From: Shewanella sp. UCD-KL21
Lineage (GTDB): Bacteria > Pseudomonadota > Gammaproteobacteria > Enterobacterales > Shewanellaceae
DNA length: 64,000 bases
Direction of reading: 5' to 3'
NCBI RefSeq assembly: GCF_001957135.1
Contig: NZ_MPHK01000015.1
Coordinates: forward strand, 45,742 to 109,741
Shown here: positions 54,211 through 63,198 of the stretch, piece by piece
How positions within the stretch are numbered: position 1 is the stretch's first letter
Layout: every line of letters starts with the position of its first letter
Program-made: the position numbers and the translations under genes
Notes under the pieces: generated by a model
The model's database searches: none
What the model was told of the DNA's origin: nothing
Seen by the model: only the letters and a program-made list of their open reading frames with translations

Positions 54211-55857
54211 ATGTATACCGAGCAATTGATGATGTTAATCGCCGTATTTGAACGAGCAGCCTTAATGCTGATGCTGCTGTTTTTACTCACTCGCACTCGC
54301 AGTTTTCAAAAAATCATCACCAAACCAAATCGAAAACCGATTGAGATGGCGATGATGTCGCTGTTATTTACTTTATTTGCGGTTATGAGTACCTACACCG
54401 GCATTGAGGTCGATGGCTCCTTGGTTAATGTGCGTATTATTGCGGTGTTATCTGGTGGCATCCTTTTTGGCCCTTGGGTAGGGATCCCAGCCGGTATCAT
54501 TTCTGGGCTGCATCGTTATTTAATTGATCTTGATGGCGCGACTTCAACCGCCTGTTTAATATCGAGTATTTTTGCAGGCTTTCTGGCAAGTTGGATACAT
54601 CTAGGTGTCGATAAAAAACACTATACCTGGTATGGCATTTTAGCGGGGGTGATCTGCGAGGTGCTGACCATGGTGCTGATAGTGGTGTTTTCAGATGATT
54701 ATGAGCAGGCGCTGGTGATTGTGCGTCACATTGGTTTGCCGATGATATTGGGCACTGTGTCCATCGGGCTGATTATCAAGTTAGTGCAAGATATTGATGA
54801 TGAAAAAGATTGGATTGCTGCGCAGCAGGCAAAATTGGCCTTAGATATAGCCAATAAAACCTTACCTTATTTTCGTCAAAATGATCGTCAGTCGTTAATT
54901 GCGGTATGCCAGATCATTCGCCTTGATACTCAAGCGGATGTGGTGGCGATAACTGATACTACCTCAGTACTGGCTTATGTGGGTATAGGCCAAGAAAACT
55001 ACCTAGAGCCCCACAATAAAATTAACGAGATGACCGAACAAGCCGTTGCCACAGGCAAACAAATTATTAGCAATAACCTTGATGCCCATGACTTTCATTC
55101 ATTGTTAATCATTCCATTAAAGGAAAACAATGTCGTTACTGGTACCTTAAAAATATTTTACCGTGAGCCTTATCAAATTAAGTCCTCACTGCGGGAAATG
55201 GCGGTGGGATTATCGCAGCTGATTTCTACCCAAATGGAAGTGTCGCGCATCGAACAGTTAAAAACCATGGCCTCAAAAGCAGAGTTTTCGGCGCTGCAAA
55301 GTAAAATTAATCCGCATTTTTTATTTAACGCTCTCAATGCTATCTCGACGTTAATACGTATTCGACCTCAGCAAGCTCGAGAGTTGATCGCCAAGCTAGC
55401 GGACTTTTTACGCTTTAATTTAGATCACACCGATGAGCTGATAGATATCCAAGAAGAGCTGCAACAGGTGCGGGATTATGCCGCGATTGAGCAAGCGAGG
55501 TTTGGGCCTAAATTAACCGTCAGCTTTGATATTGATGATGTACATACTTGTGTGCCAAGCTTACTGATACAGCCGCTGGTGGAAAATGCCATTTTACATG
55601 GCATTCAGCCTGCCTCGTACCCTGGCGAGGTGGTGATTACGGTTAAAAAGCAGCAAGATGATCGGGTTAAAATTACCATTCGTGATACTGGGGTTGGCAT
55701 CGATCCGGCTTTGATTGCTAAGTTGCACCAAGGAACCATAGACAGCACGAGCATCGGCTTGATGAATGTACACCAAAGGTTAAAGCTACTCTATGGTGCA
55801 GGCTTAGAGATTACTGCGCTGACAAAAGGCACTGAGATGTCTTTTTTCATTCATTAG
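54211..55857 (+). CDS. ypdA: LytS-family sensor histidine kinase, YpdA-like
   Basis: A 548-residue kinase. The N-terminal 5TMR-LYT region holds about six membrane helices with SGGILFGPWVGIPAGIISGLHRY, the characteristic LytS/YpdA/YehU membrane motif. A GAF-like domain (about 210-330) follows, then the His_kinase domain with INPHFLFNALNAISTLIRIR and an ATPase with LLIQPLVENAILHGI and SIGLMNVHQRL. In E. coli YpdA senses pyruvate. The start at ATG 54211 is used because GAGG precedes it; an upstream TTG would extend it 11 codons. It is 18 bases before the ypdB-like gene. Confidence 0.88.
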   Translation: MYTEQLMMLIAVFERAALMLMLLFLLTRTRSFQKIITKPNRKPIEMAMMSLLFTLFAVMSTYTGIEVDGSLVNVRIIAVLSGGILFGPWVGIPAGIISGLHRYLIDLDGATSTACLISSIFAGFLASWIHLGVDKKHYTWYGILAGVICEVLTMVLIVVFSDDYEQALVIVRHIGLPMILGTVSIGLIIKLVQDIDDEKDWIAAQQAKLALDIANKTLPYFRQNDRQSLIAVCQIIRLDTQADVVAITDTTSVLAYVGIGQENYLEPHNKINEMTEQAVATGKQIISNNLDAHDFHSLLIIPLKENNVVTGTLKIFYREPYQIKSSLREMAVGLSQLISTQMEVSRIEQLKTMASKAEFSALQSKINPHFLFNALNAISTLIRIRPQQARELIAKLADFLRFNLDHTDELIDIQEELQQVRDYAAIEQARFGPKLTVSFDIDDVHTCVPSLLIQPLVENAILHGIQPASYPGEVVITVKKQQDDRVKITIRDTGVGIDPALIAKLHQGTIDSTSIGLMNVHQRLKLLYGAGLEITALTKGTEMSFFIH

Positions 55858-55875
55858 TAGACTATAGGGGTAACT

Positions 55876-56643
55876 ATGCTAAAAGCCTTGATTGTAGAAG
55901 ATGAATACCTAGCACGAGAAGAGCTGAGTTATTTGATCGCAACCCATAGTCAGATTGAAGTCGTGGCGAGTTTCGATGATGGCCTTGAAGCGTTTAAATA
56001 CCTGCAAAGCAATAAAGTGGATGTGATATTTCTTGATATTAATATTCCCTCTATTGACGGCATGTTATTGGCGAGAAACATTCATCAATTTTCTGAAAAG
56101 CCGCATATCGTGTTTGTGACTGCCTATAAAGAGCACGCAGCAGATGCCTTTGAGTTAGAAGCATTTGATTATTTACTCAAGCCTTTTAATGAGCAGCGGG
56201 CTATTGGGGTGTTACATAAACTTGAGCAAGAACAAGCTCAAAAACACCTACCCGCAGCGGATGTTAATGTCGACCTTTTGCCAGTGAACGCTGACAAGCC
56301 CAAGGTCAGCCTTAATCGGACCATTAATTTAACCCAAAATAATCGCATTGTGGTCAGCTATGTTAATGATATTTATTATGCGGTTGCCAACGAAAAAATC
56401 ACTGAGGTATATACTCGCGAAGGGGCGTTTCATGTGCCTTATACCATCACTGACTTGATGGAGCGCTTACCGAGCGAATCGTTTTTTCGCTGCCATCGCT
56501 CCTATTGCATTAATATCGATAAAATTCGTGAGATCATCCCTTGGACCAATAGCACCTATCTGTTAAAACTGCGCGATATTGACGGTGAAGTGCTGGTGAG
56601 TCGCAGTAACATAAAAACCTTTCGAGCACTGATGAACTTATAA
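55876..56643 (+). CDS. ypdB: LytTR-family response regulator, YpdB-like
   Basis: A 255-residue regulator. The receiver domain has LIVEDEYLAREEL and the phosphoacceptor Asp54 in VIFLDINIPSIDG, with the switch Lys in YLLKPFNEQ. The C-terminal LytTR domain (about 150-253) has the beta-sheet DNA-binding pattern (VSYVNDIYYAVANEKITEVY, FFRCHRSYCINIDKIREI). It follows its kinase directly. The next gene downstream is a YhjX-like transporter preceded by a repeat like the E. coli YpdB site, so the three form the conserved YpdAB-YhjX module. Confidence 0.9.
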   Translation: MLKALIVEDEYLAREELSYLIATHSQIEVVASFDDGLEAFKYLQSNKVDVIFLDINIPSIDGMLLARNIHQFSEKPHIVFVTAYKEHAADAFELEAFDYLLKPFNEQRAIGVLHKLEQEQAQKHLPAADVNVDLLPVNADKPKVSLNRTINLTQNNRIVVSYVNDIYYAVANEKITEVYTREGAFHVPYTITDLMERLPSESFFRCHRSYCINIDKIREIIPWTNSTYLLKLRDIDGEVLVSRSNIKTFRALMNL

Positions 56644-56780
56644 CCGCTGCAGCCATTGGTTAGCTAACGACCTATTCAACACCATCTAACCATAACGACG
56701 ACTCAAAAAGACGACTCCCAAAACGATGCAACCCCCTTGCTACTGCAGGTAAACTCACTCAGCATTTAACCCCCATAAAT

Positions 56781-56809
56781 GCATTTCATGCCGATATATT
56801 GCATTTGAT
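56781..56809 (+). promoter_or_regulatory. Direct repeat resembling the YpdB operator
   Basis: GCATTTCAT (56781-56789) and GCATTTGAT (56801-56809) are direct repeats with a period of 20 bp, about two helical turns. E. coli YpdB binds two GGCATTTCAT motifs before yhjX, 21 bp apart. A weaker GCATTTAAC lies at 56762. Located 120 bases before the YhjX-like gene. Confidence 0.75.
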
Positions 56810-56929
56810 GCCGCTATTTTACAGCTCATGTTTTAGTTAATTCAGACTATTGTCTTCCTCTCAAAAAGCCGTATTTTGACCGCCATATTGTTAAATTAAT
56901 CATTAATTATTGCTGTGGAGAGTGACACT

Positions 56930-58135
56930 ATGTCAGCACAAATATCAAACCGAGCGCGTATTATGACGCTTATTGGTACCATTTTGGCGCAGTTCGCCTT
57001 GGGTTCGGTATACACATGGAGCTTATTCAATGCCCCATTAGCTGAGAAGCTGTCACTTCCAGTGAGTAACGTGGCGTTTACTTTCGGTATTTTAAGCTTA
57101 TCACTGGCCGTTGCCTCGTCAGTGTCGGGCAAGTTACAAGAGCGCTTTGGGGTTCGTAATGTCACCATTGGTGCTGGGTTATTAATCGGCGCGAGCTTAT
57201 TTCTTACTGCGCATGCAGATAGCCTATTAATGTTATATGTATGTGGCGGCCTGTTAGTGGGGTTTGCTGATGGTACTGGTTACCTAATGAGCCTATCTAA
57301 CTGCGTTAAATTATTCCCTGAACGTAAAGGTTTAGTGTCTGCTTGTGCTATTGGTGCATACGGCCTTGGCAGTTTAGGCTTTAAATACATCAACATGTAT
57401 ATGCTGACCCATTCAGGTTTGGCGATGACATTTGATACATGGGCTGTGATTGCCATGGTGCTAGTCATTGCGGGTGGATTAATGATGAAAGATGCCCCCA
57501 TTCAAGAAGTATCAACCGCAGAAAACAGCGTCGCAAACAGAGACTTTACACTGGCGCAAGCAATGAAATCATCACAGTTTTGGGTACTAGCATTAATCTT
57601 TTTAACCATCTGTATGAGTGGCTTATACGTGATTGGCGTGGCAAAAGACATTGGCGAAGGTTATGTACATTTAAGTATGGCAACAGCAGCATCTGCAGTA
57701 GCAGTGATTGCGGTGGCTAACCTCTCAGGTCGTTTAGTTCTTGGTGTGTTATCTGACAAAATGGAGCGCATGAAAGTCATCAGCATTGCGCTTATTGTAT
57801 GTTTAGTGGGTGTCGGTTCGCTGTTATTTGTTCACTTAAATGCGTGGAGCTTTTACTTAGCCGTTGCCTGTATCGCCTTTAGTTTTGGTGGCACCATTAC
57901 TGTGTTCCCATCGCTAGTGAGTGACTTCTTTGGCCTTAACAACTTAACCAAAATTTATGGCTTTATTTATCTTGGCTTTGGTATTGGCAGCATCATTGGC
58001 TCTATTGTCGCTTCGTTATTTGGTGGCTTTGTACCGACTTTCTATTTAATGCTAGGACTGATCGTATTATCAACCGTCATCTCTTTTATGGTGAAGTTAC
58101 CGCAAAACAAGCCAGCTGTAGCCATGGCTAGCTAG
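56930..58135 (+). CDS. yhjX: MFS transporter, YhjX-like (OFA family)
   Basis: A 401-residue major facilitator with 12 membrane helices. The first block TLIGTILAQFALGSVYTWSL is close to E. coli YhjX, as are GKLQERFGVRNVTIGAG, TGYLMSLSNCVKLFPERKG and GTITVFPSLVSDFFGLNN. YhjX is linked to pyruvate and is induced by YpdAB. The start at ATG 56930 is preceded by GGAG; the longer frame would use GTG. The preceding direct repeat and adjacent kinase/regulator genes strongly support the same control here. A strong terminator follows. Confidence 0.9.
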   Translation: MSAQISNRARIMTLIGTILAQFALGSVYTWSLFNAPLAEKLSLPVSNVAFTFGILSLSLAVASSVSGKLQERFGVRNVTIGAGLLIGASLFLTAHADSLLMLYVCGGLLVGFADGTGYLMSLSNCVKLFPERKGLVSACAIGAYGLGSLGFKYINMYMLTHSGLAMTFDTWAVIAMVLVIAGGLMMKDAPIQEVSTAENSVANRDFTLAQAMKSSQFWVLALIFLTICMSGLYVIGVAKDIGEGYVHLSMATAASAVAVIAVANLSGRLVLGVLSDKMERMKVISIALIVCLVGVGSLLFVHLNAWSFYLAVACIAFSFGGTITVFPSLVSDFFGLNNLTKIYGFIYLGFGIGSIIGSIVASLFGGFVPTFYLMLGLIVLSTVISFMVKLPQNKPAVAMAS

Positions 58136-58203
58136 TTTTAATTACGCTATTGGGACCAAGTGGTCTGAATATCGCGTTGAGCTTTTTAGTTCCAACCTCC
58201 TTT

Positions 58204-58230
58204 ACGCCGCAGCAATGCGGCGTTTTTTTT
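58204..58230 (+). terminator. Intrinsic terminator of yhjX
   Basis: ACGCCGCA-GCAA-TGCGGCGT followed by a run of T (58223-58230). A textbook Rho-independent terminator 69 bases after the stop. Confidence 0.95.
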
Positions 58231-58417
58231 GGCGCATATCCCCCCAGTTGCAGCGCATTATTAAAGGAAGTATTTTCATGGTAAATCCAAAGCGTGAGTA
58301 TACAGATAGTGGTATTGTCGTTATTAGGCTAAATTCTATTCAAGCTATTCATATAGTGAGTATAGTTAACCTAATCTAGGTTTAAGCGTTAGCTTAACGA
58401 TACATTAAGGTCATTTA

Positions 58418-59878
58418 TTGGAGAAATTTCTAAATAAAACCGCCAATAAAGAAGCCATTAAGATTGCTTTAGCAATTTCGGCTTCTATTTGCTGTGCCTT
58501 GTGGCTGCAATGGGAAAAACCCTATTGGTCAGCTATGGCGGCTTTAGTGATGGGGATGAACGAGTCTTTTGGTCATGCGATTAAAAAAGGCCGCCACCGG
58601 CTTTTAGGTACAGCTATCGGTGTTAGCGCAGGCATTGTATTAATTAGTTTCTTGTCTCAAGACCGCTGGTACTTTTTAGTAGCCTTGTGTGTGATCATGG
58701 CTTTTTGCGTCTTTATGGCCAGTGATAAAGACTATGGCTATATCTACACCACTAGCTTTACGGTATGCATTATTGTTGCTTCTGTTGGCGGCTTTGATAG
58801 CCAGACAACCTTTGATATTTTATTGTTGCGAATACAAGAAACCGTGCTTGGGGTCATTATTTTTTCGGTGGTTTTTCGGCTTCTATGGCCAAAAGGCACT
58901 GAAGATGCGTTCTTTTTGCTGTTTGGTCAAACCCATAAAAAGCTTATGAGTGATTATGAGAGTTTAATTAGTGACATCGCTAGCGGAAATAGCGCTAGTT
59001 TAAACCTTGATTATCAGTATTATACTAACAACATTAATAAGTTACATGAGTATTTAAGTGTGCCACTTAAGGGGAGTTACCAGCTACAACATAGACGACA
59101 TCAATGGTTGAACCTGGTTAAAGCAATATCAGTAGCGCAGTATTACCTTAAACTCATCAAAACTAACCTGCAAAATTCAACCGCTGACTCTAAACAAAAA
59201 GCTTATCAGCACGATAAACAACAAACGTTATTAAAACACTGCATCAGCTATTTGCAGGGGATTAATGGTCTGCCCCATGACAATGGTAAAAACAATCCCC
59301 AAGCTGCTACAGCCGAGTGTCCTCAAGATATTTTACTGGCTTATGAGTCTTTATCTGAGCAAGCAAAGCCTGCATTGATAAACAAGAAGAATTACCGTCT
59401 AGATAGCTATAAAGCATTAAAGTCACAGTGTATTTTTATTACCGCATTGCTGTTATGGATCTATATTCCAATACCTGATAGCTACTTGTTTCCCATGAAT
59501 GCGGGTATTTTTGCCTGCTTATTAAGTACCATGCCCGACGGGGTGCTTAAGCATTGGATGTGGGGGTATTTGGGCTTTGGGTTAACCTTTATTGCCCAAT
59601 ATGTGCTGATAATGCCGATGATGACAGAGATTTGGCAGCTAGCAGGATTTTACTTTATTAATATGTTTGTCATTTGGCGTATTTTTTCAAAACCTCAGTT
59701 TATTATCCATCGCATTATCGGCGGCAATTTAATGATGATGATGACAATGGGCGCTTTACATCGTGTGCCAAGTTACAGCATCGAGACTTCTTTAAGGATG
59801 TTGATCTATATTATGATGAGTTTAATTGTGGTGCAGTTTTATACTCACCTGTTCAGCAAAGTAATCACTAAAGCATAA
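58418..59878 (+). CDS. FUSC-family inner membrane protein
   Basis: A 486-residue protein with the duplicated layout of fusaric-acid-resistance/AaeB-like transporters: a first set of membrane helices (KIALAISASICCALWLQWEK, PYWSAMAALVMGMN, GHAIKKGRHRLLGTAIGVSA), a cytosolic middle (about 185-315), and a second membrane set. The HR-LGTAIG wording is family-typical. The start is TTG 58418, with AAGG seven bases before; no ATG lies nearby in frame. It is 192 bases before an adaptor/ABC transporter set, and such FUSC genes commonly export aromatic acids. Operon membership is likely but the gap is wide. Confidence 0.82.
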   Translation: MEKFLNKTANKEAIKIALAISASICCALWLQWEKPYWSAMAALVMGMNESFGHAIKKGRHRLLGTAIGVSAGIVLISFLSQDRWYFLVALCVIMAFCVFMASDKDYGYIYTTSFTVCIIVASVGGFDSQTTFDILLLRIQETVLGVIIFSVVFRLLWPKGTEDAFFLLFGQTHKKLMSDYESLISDIASGNSASLNLDYQYYTNNINKLHEYLSVPLKGSYQLQHRRHQWLNLVKAISVAQYYLKLIKTNLQNSTADSKQKAYQHDKQQTLLKHCISYLQGINGLPHDNGKNNPQAATAECPQDILLAYESLSEQAKPALINKKNYRLDSYKALKSQCIFITALLLWIYIPIPDSYLFPMNAGIFACLLSTMPDGVLKHWMWGYLGFGLTFIAQYVLIMPMMTEIWQLAGFYFINMFVIWRIFSKPQFIIHRIIGGNLMMMMTMGALHRVPSYSIETSLRMLIYIMMSLIVVQFYTHLFSKVITKA

Positions 59879-60070
59879 GTAGCGCAGAGTTTATCAAGCC
59901 TTTTGGAGGACGACATTTATTAATAACAGATGATTTAAGTGGGCTAAATTGCAAAGCCCAGTATGTAAATATTTCAGACTATAATTTTTGTATGGTGTTA
60001 ATTATAAATTTACATTTTAAAGTGAGTGTATGTTCAAGCGTCAACCTTTAACCTTTCACAGGGGATATCG

Positions 60071-61045
60071 ATGCAAAAGTTTTTAATCAGTTTGATGATT
60101 ATCATGGGAGCCAGTGCTTGCTCTCCTGCTACGCCTCCTCAAGCCATTGGCACCTTAGAGCGTGATAGAGTCACATTTACCGCCACCGCCAATGAAATTA
60201 TCCGTGAACTCCCTGTCATAGAAGGTAGTTTGGTTGAGGCAGGGCAAGTATTGGTTCAGCTTGATACTCAAAATCAACAAGCGATATTGGCCAGTGCCAA
60301 AGCAAATGAAGCCAAATCAATTGCCTATTTACTCAAATTAACCAATGGTGAGCGTCCTGAAGATATTGCCGCTGCTCAGGCAAATGTAGCCCAAGCACTG
60401 GCGCAATTTGTTGAGGCTCAAAAAAGCTTTCGCCGCCAAGCTGAGCTGGTAGAACGTAAGTTAGTGAGTCAATCTGAAATGGACTCTGCGCTGGCTAATC
60501 GTGATGGCGCCCAAGCATCTTTAAATTCAGCTCAGGAAGAATTTAGCAAGCTCACGGCAGGTTCACGAGTAGAGGATATTGAGCAGGCTAAAGCTGATCT
60601 CGCGGCCACTCGGGCGGAGTTAGCGCTGCAATCGCAAAAGCTAAATGAGCTAACCATAGTCGCTACCCGTGACGGTATTTTAGATAACCTCCCTTATAAC
60701 TTAGGTGAACGTGTAGCCATCAATGGCGTGGTGGCAGTGATGCTAGCTAATCGTGTGCCTTATGCACGAGTTTATGTTCCTGAGCCCTATCGTATTCACT
60801 TTGTACCGGGTAAAAATGTCACCGTTCATGTGGATGGAGTGGCTAAAGCCTTAAAGGGTAAGGTGCGCTGGGTATCACATGAGGCTTCTTTTACCCCCTA
60901 TTACGCCCTAACAGAAAACGAACGCTCAAGACTGATGTACCTTGCTGAAGTTGATTTGGAAGAGGCGGCAGCTCAATACCCTTCAGGTGTACCTTCCCAA
61001 GTTGATTTGAATTCACTTAATACCGCGGTGGCGGAACATGAGTGA
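60071..61045 (+). CDS. HlyD/YbhG-type adaptor lipoprotein
   Basis: A 324-residue membrane-fusion protein anchored as a lipoprotein: MQKFLISLMIIMGASAC is a signal ending in a lipobox (ASAC at residues 14-17). The lipoyl halves (IIRELPVIEGSLVEAGQVLV and LTIVATRDGILDNLPYNLGE) flank a coiled-coil hairpin (AAAQANVAQALAQFVEAQKS). Start is ATG 60071, eight bases after GGGGATATC. The 3' end overlaps the ATPase gene by eight bases. The arrangement is like ybhG-ybhF-ybhS/R of E. coli. Confidence 0.88.
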   Translation: MQKFLISLMIIMGASACSPATPPQAIGTLERDRVTFTATANEIIRELPVIEGSLVEAGQVLVQLDTQNQQAILASAKANEAKSIAYLLKLTNGERPEDIAAAQANVAQALAQFVEAQKSFRRQAELVERKLVSQSEMDSALANRDGAQASLNSAQEEFSKLTAGSRVEDIEQAKADLAATRAELALQSQKLNELTIVATRDGILDNLPYNLGERVAINGVVAVMLANRVPYARVYVPEPYRIHFVPGKNVTVHVDGVAKALKGKVRWVSHEASFTPYYALTENERSRLMYLAEVDLEEAAAQYPSGVPSQVDLNSLNTAVAEHE

Positions 61046-61964
61046 ATACGCCATAAATGCCAGCAATGTGGTAAAGAAGTTTGCCGATTTAACCGCGATT
61101 GATAATGTCACATTACGTGTACCTAAAGGTTGTATCTATGGCTTTTTAGGCCCTAATGGCTGTGGCAAGTCCACTATGATCAGGGTGTTAACTGGCTTAT
61201 TAAGTCCAACCGCGGGCGTGGTGAATGTACTTGGGTTATCGATTCCCAAACAGGCTGAGCAGCTTAGATTAAAAATTGGCTATATGACGCAAAAGTTTTC
61301 CTTATATGATGATTTAACGGTTGAGGAGAATTTGCAGTTTGTCGGGCAAATTTTTGGGATGAACACCCATGCTTTAAATGAGCGGCTTCAGGCGCAACTT
61401 GATACCTATGGCTTAGATACCATTCGCCATCAAAGGGTTGCGGGTATGAGTGGTGGACAAAAGCAGCGTTTATCCTTAGCCAGTGCCACTATGCATAGCC
61501 CTGAACTGTTATTTCTTGATGAACCCACCTCGGCGGTAGACCCTGAAAATAGGCGCGAATTTTGGGAGCAATTGTTTGATTTATCTGAGCAAGGCACCAC
61601 CATTTTAGTCACCACCCATTACATGGACGAGGCTGAGCGTTGCCATCGTTTAGCTGTCATGGAGGCCGGTATTATTCGAGCAGACGGTGAGCCAGAAACC
61701 CTAATGGCAGAGATGGGGGTGAATGTAGTAGAAGTAAAAGCGCCGCAATTAAGGGCGCTAAAACTGAAATTATTAAGCAGTGAACATGTGCGCACCGCTG
61801 CCCAGCAAGGTGTGCGTTTAAGAGTGTTGGTTTATCAAGAGATTATCGATCCCATTCAATGGTTAAAAACCACCTTTGCAGAACTTGCTGACGCCGATAT
61901 CAATCTTGCGCGCCCAAGTCTTGAAGACGTATTTGTGTGCGTAACGGGGGAAGGGCACCAATGA
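61038..61964 (+). CDS. ABC transporter ATP-binding protein (YbhF-like, half size)
   Basis: A 308-residue ATPase. Walker A is GPNGCGKST, signature MSGGQKQRLSLASA, Walker B LLFLDEPTSAVDPENR and switch His TTHYMDEAE. It is a drug-exporter-type ATPase with a C-terminal extension. E. coli YbhF has two ATPase halves; this has one and so would act as a dimer. The stop overlaps the permease start (ATGA). Confidence 0.92.
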   Translation: MSEYAINASNVVKKFADLTAIDNVTLRVPKGCIYGFLGPNGCGKSTMIRVLTGLLSPTAGVVNVLGLSIPKQAEQLRLKIGYMTQKFSLYDDLTVEENLQFVGQIFGMNTHALNERLQAQLDTYGLDTIRHQRVAGMSGGQKQRLSLASATMHSPELLFLDEPTSAVDPENRREFWEQLFDLSEQGTTILVTTHYMDEAERCHRLAVMEAGIIRADGEPETLMAEMGVNVVEVKAPQLRALKLKLLSSEHVRTAAQQGVRLRVLVYQEIIDPIQWLKTTFAELADADINLARPSLEDVFVCVTGEGHQ

Positions 61965-63058
61965 TATCTTTGCCTCGCTTGAAAGCGGTGATGGTAAAAG
62001 AGCTGCGTCAGTTAGCTCGGGATCGGATCACTTTTGGGATGGTGGTTATGATCCCACTGATCCAGTTATTACTGTTTGGTTACGCCATTAATACTGATAT
62101 ACGCCATATCCCCATCGCGGTGGTAGATCAAAGCCAAAGCACAGCAGGTAGAGTCATTACCGAGTCGGTCAAAGTTACCCAAGTTGTTGAGGTGACCCAG
62201 CGATATGCAACAGTACAGGAAGCGGAATTAGCCATTAAGCAAGGCGTCGTTAAAGCTGCACTAATCCTGCCCCATGATTTAACCCAGCGGATGATGCAAG
62301 ATCGGGTGTTAGGTCAATGGATTGTGGATGGCTCAGACACCATGATAAGCGCCGCGATTTTGGCATTACAATCCATGCCATTAACTGACTTTGATTTTGA
62401 TATTAGGCCGCCCACGGTAAATACATTCGAAGTGGTACTTTATTACAATCCCACTCGTCGCTCAGCAGTCAATATTGTGCCTGGTTTGTTAGGGGTTATT
62501 TTGACTATGACTATGATTTTATTTACCAGTACGGCCATTGTGAGGGAGCGTGAACGGGGAAATCTAGAGTTTTTAATCACCACGCCGATCACCGCAATGG
62601 AGTTAATGATAGCCAAAATCGTGCCGTATATTTTTGTGGGGCTAGTGCAGGTAGTGATTATTTTGGGTTTGGGTCATGGCATATTTGATGTACCCATTAA
62701 TGGTTCGTTAGCGCAAATTTTAGCTGGCACCTTATTGTTTATTTCTGCCAGTTTATCGCTAGGGTTAATGATTTCTACCATAGCTAAAACCCAATTACAG
62801 GCCATGCAAATGACGGTGTTTGTATTATTACCGTCTATTTTATTGTCAGGGTTTATGTTCCCCTATGAAGGTATGCCCGTCGCCGCGCAGTGGATTTCAG
62901 AGACCTTGCCAGCAACACACTTTATGCGCGTTATTCGCGGAGTGGTATTGCGCGAAGCCAATTTGATTGATTTATGGCGCGATACCTTATGGCTTGCATG
63001 TTTTACCGTAGTCGGATTAATCATCGCCTCTAGTCGCTTTAAAAAGAATCTAGATTAA
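61961..63058 (+). CDS. ABC-2 type permease (YbhS/YbhR-like)
   Basis: A 365-residue inner membrane permease: one helix near the start (FGMVVMIPLIQLLLFGYAIN), a large periplasmic domain to about residue 170, then five helices (VNIVPGLLGVILTMTMILFT; RERERGNLEFLITTPITAME is the coupling block; FVLLPSILLSGFMFPYEGMP). E. coli has two such permeases (YbhS and YbhR) but only one is present here. The ATG at 61961 overlaps the ATPase stop and follows GGGGGAAGG; the longer frame would start at GTG. Confidence 0.9.
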   Translation: MISLPRLKAVMVKELRQLARDRITFGMVVMIPLIQLLLFGYAINTDIRHIPIAVVDQSQSTAGRVITESVKVTQVVEVTQRYATVQEAELAIKQGVVKAALILPHDLTQRMMQDRVLGQWIVDGSDTMISAAILALQSMPLTDFDFDIRPPTVNTFEVVLYYNPTRRSAVNIVPGLLGVILTMTMILFTSTAIVRERERGNLEFLITTPITAMELMIAKIVPYIFVGLVQVVIILGLGHGIFDVPINGSLAQILAGTLLFISASLSLGLMISTIAKTQLQAMQMTVFVLLPSILLSGFMFPYEGMPVAAQWISETLPATHFMRVIRGVVLREANLIDLWRDTLWLACFTVVGLIIASSRFKKNLD

Positions 63059-63198
63059 GGCTATTTATTTGCTGTCACAGGCTGATTGTAGTGGCATAGT
63101 GAATCTGGCCACTGATTTGTAGTTAAACGCACTCTTATAATAGAAAACTTATCGTAAACTTTTCAAAAATTACATTAATTACTAACTCGGAAATGTCC

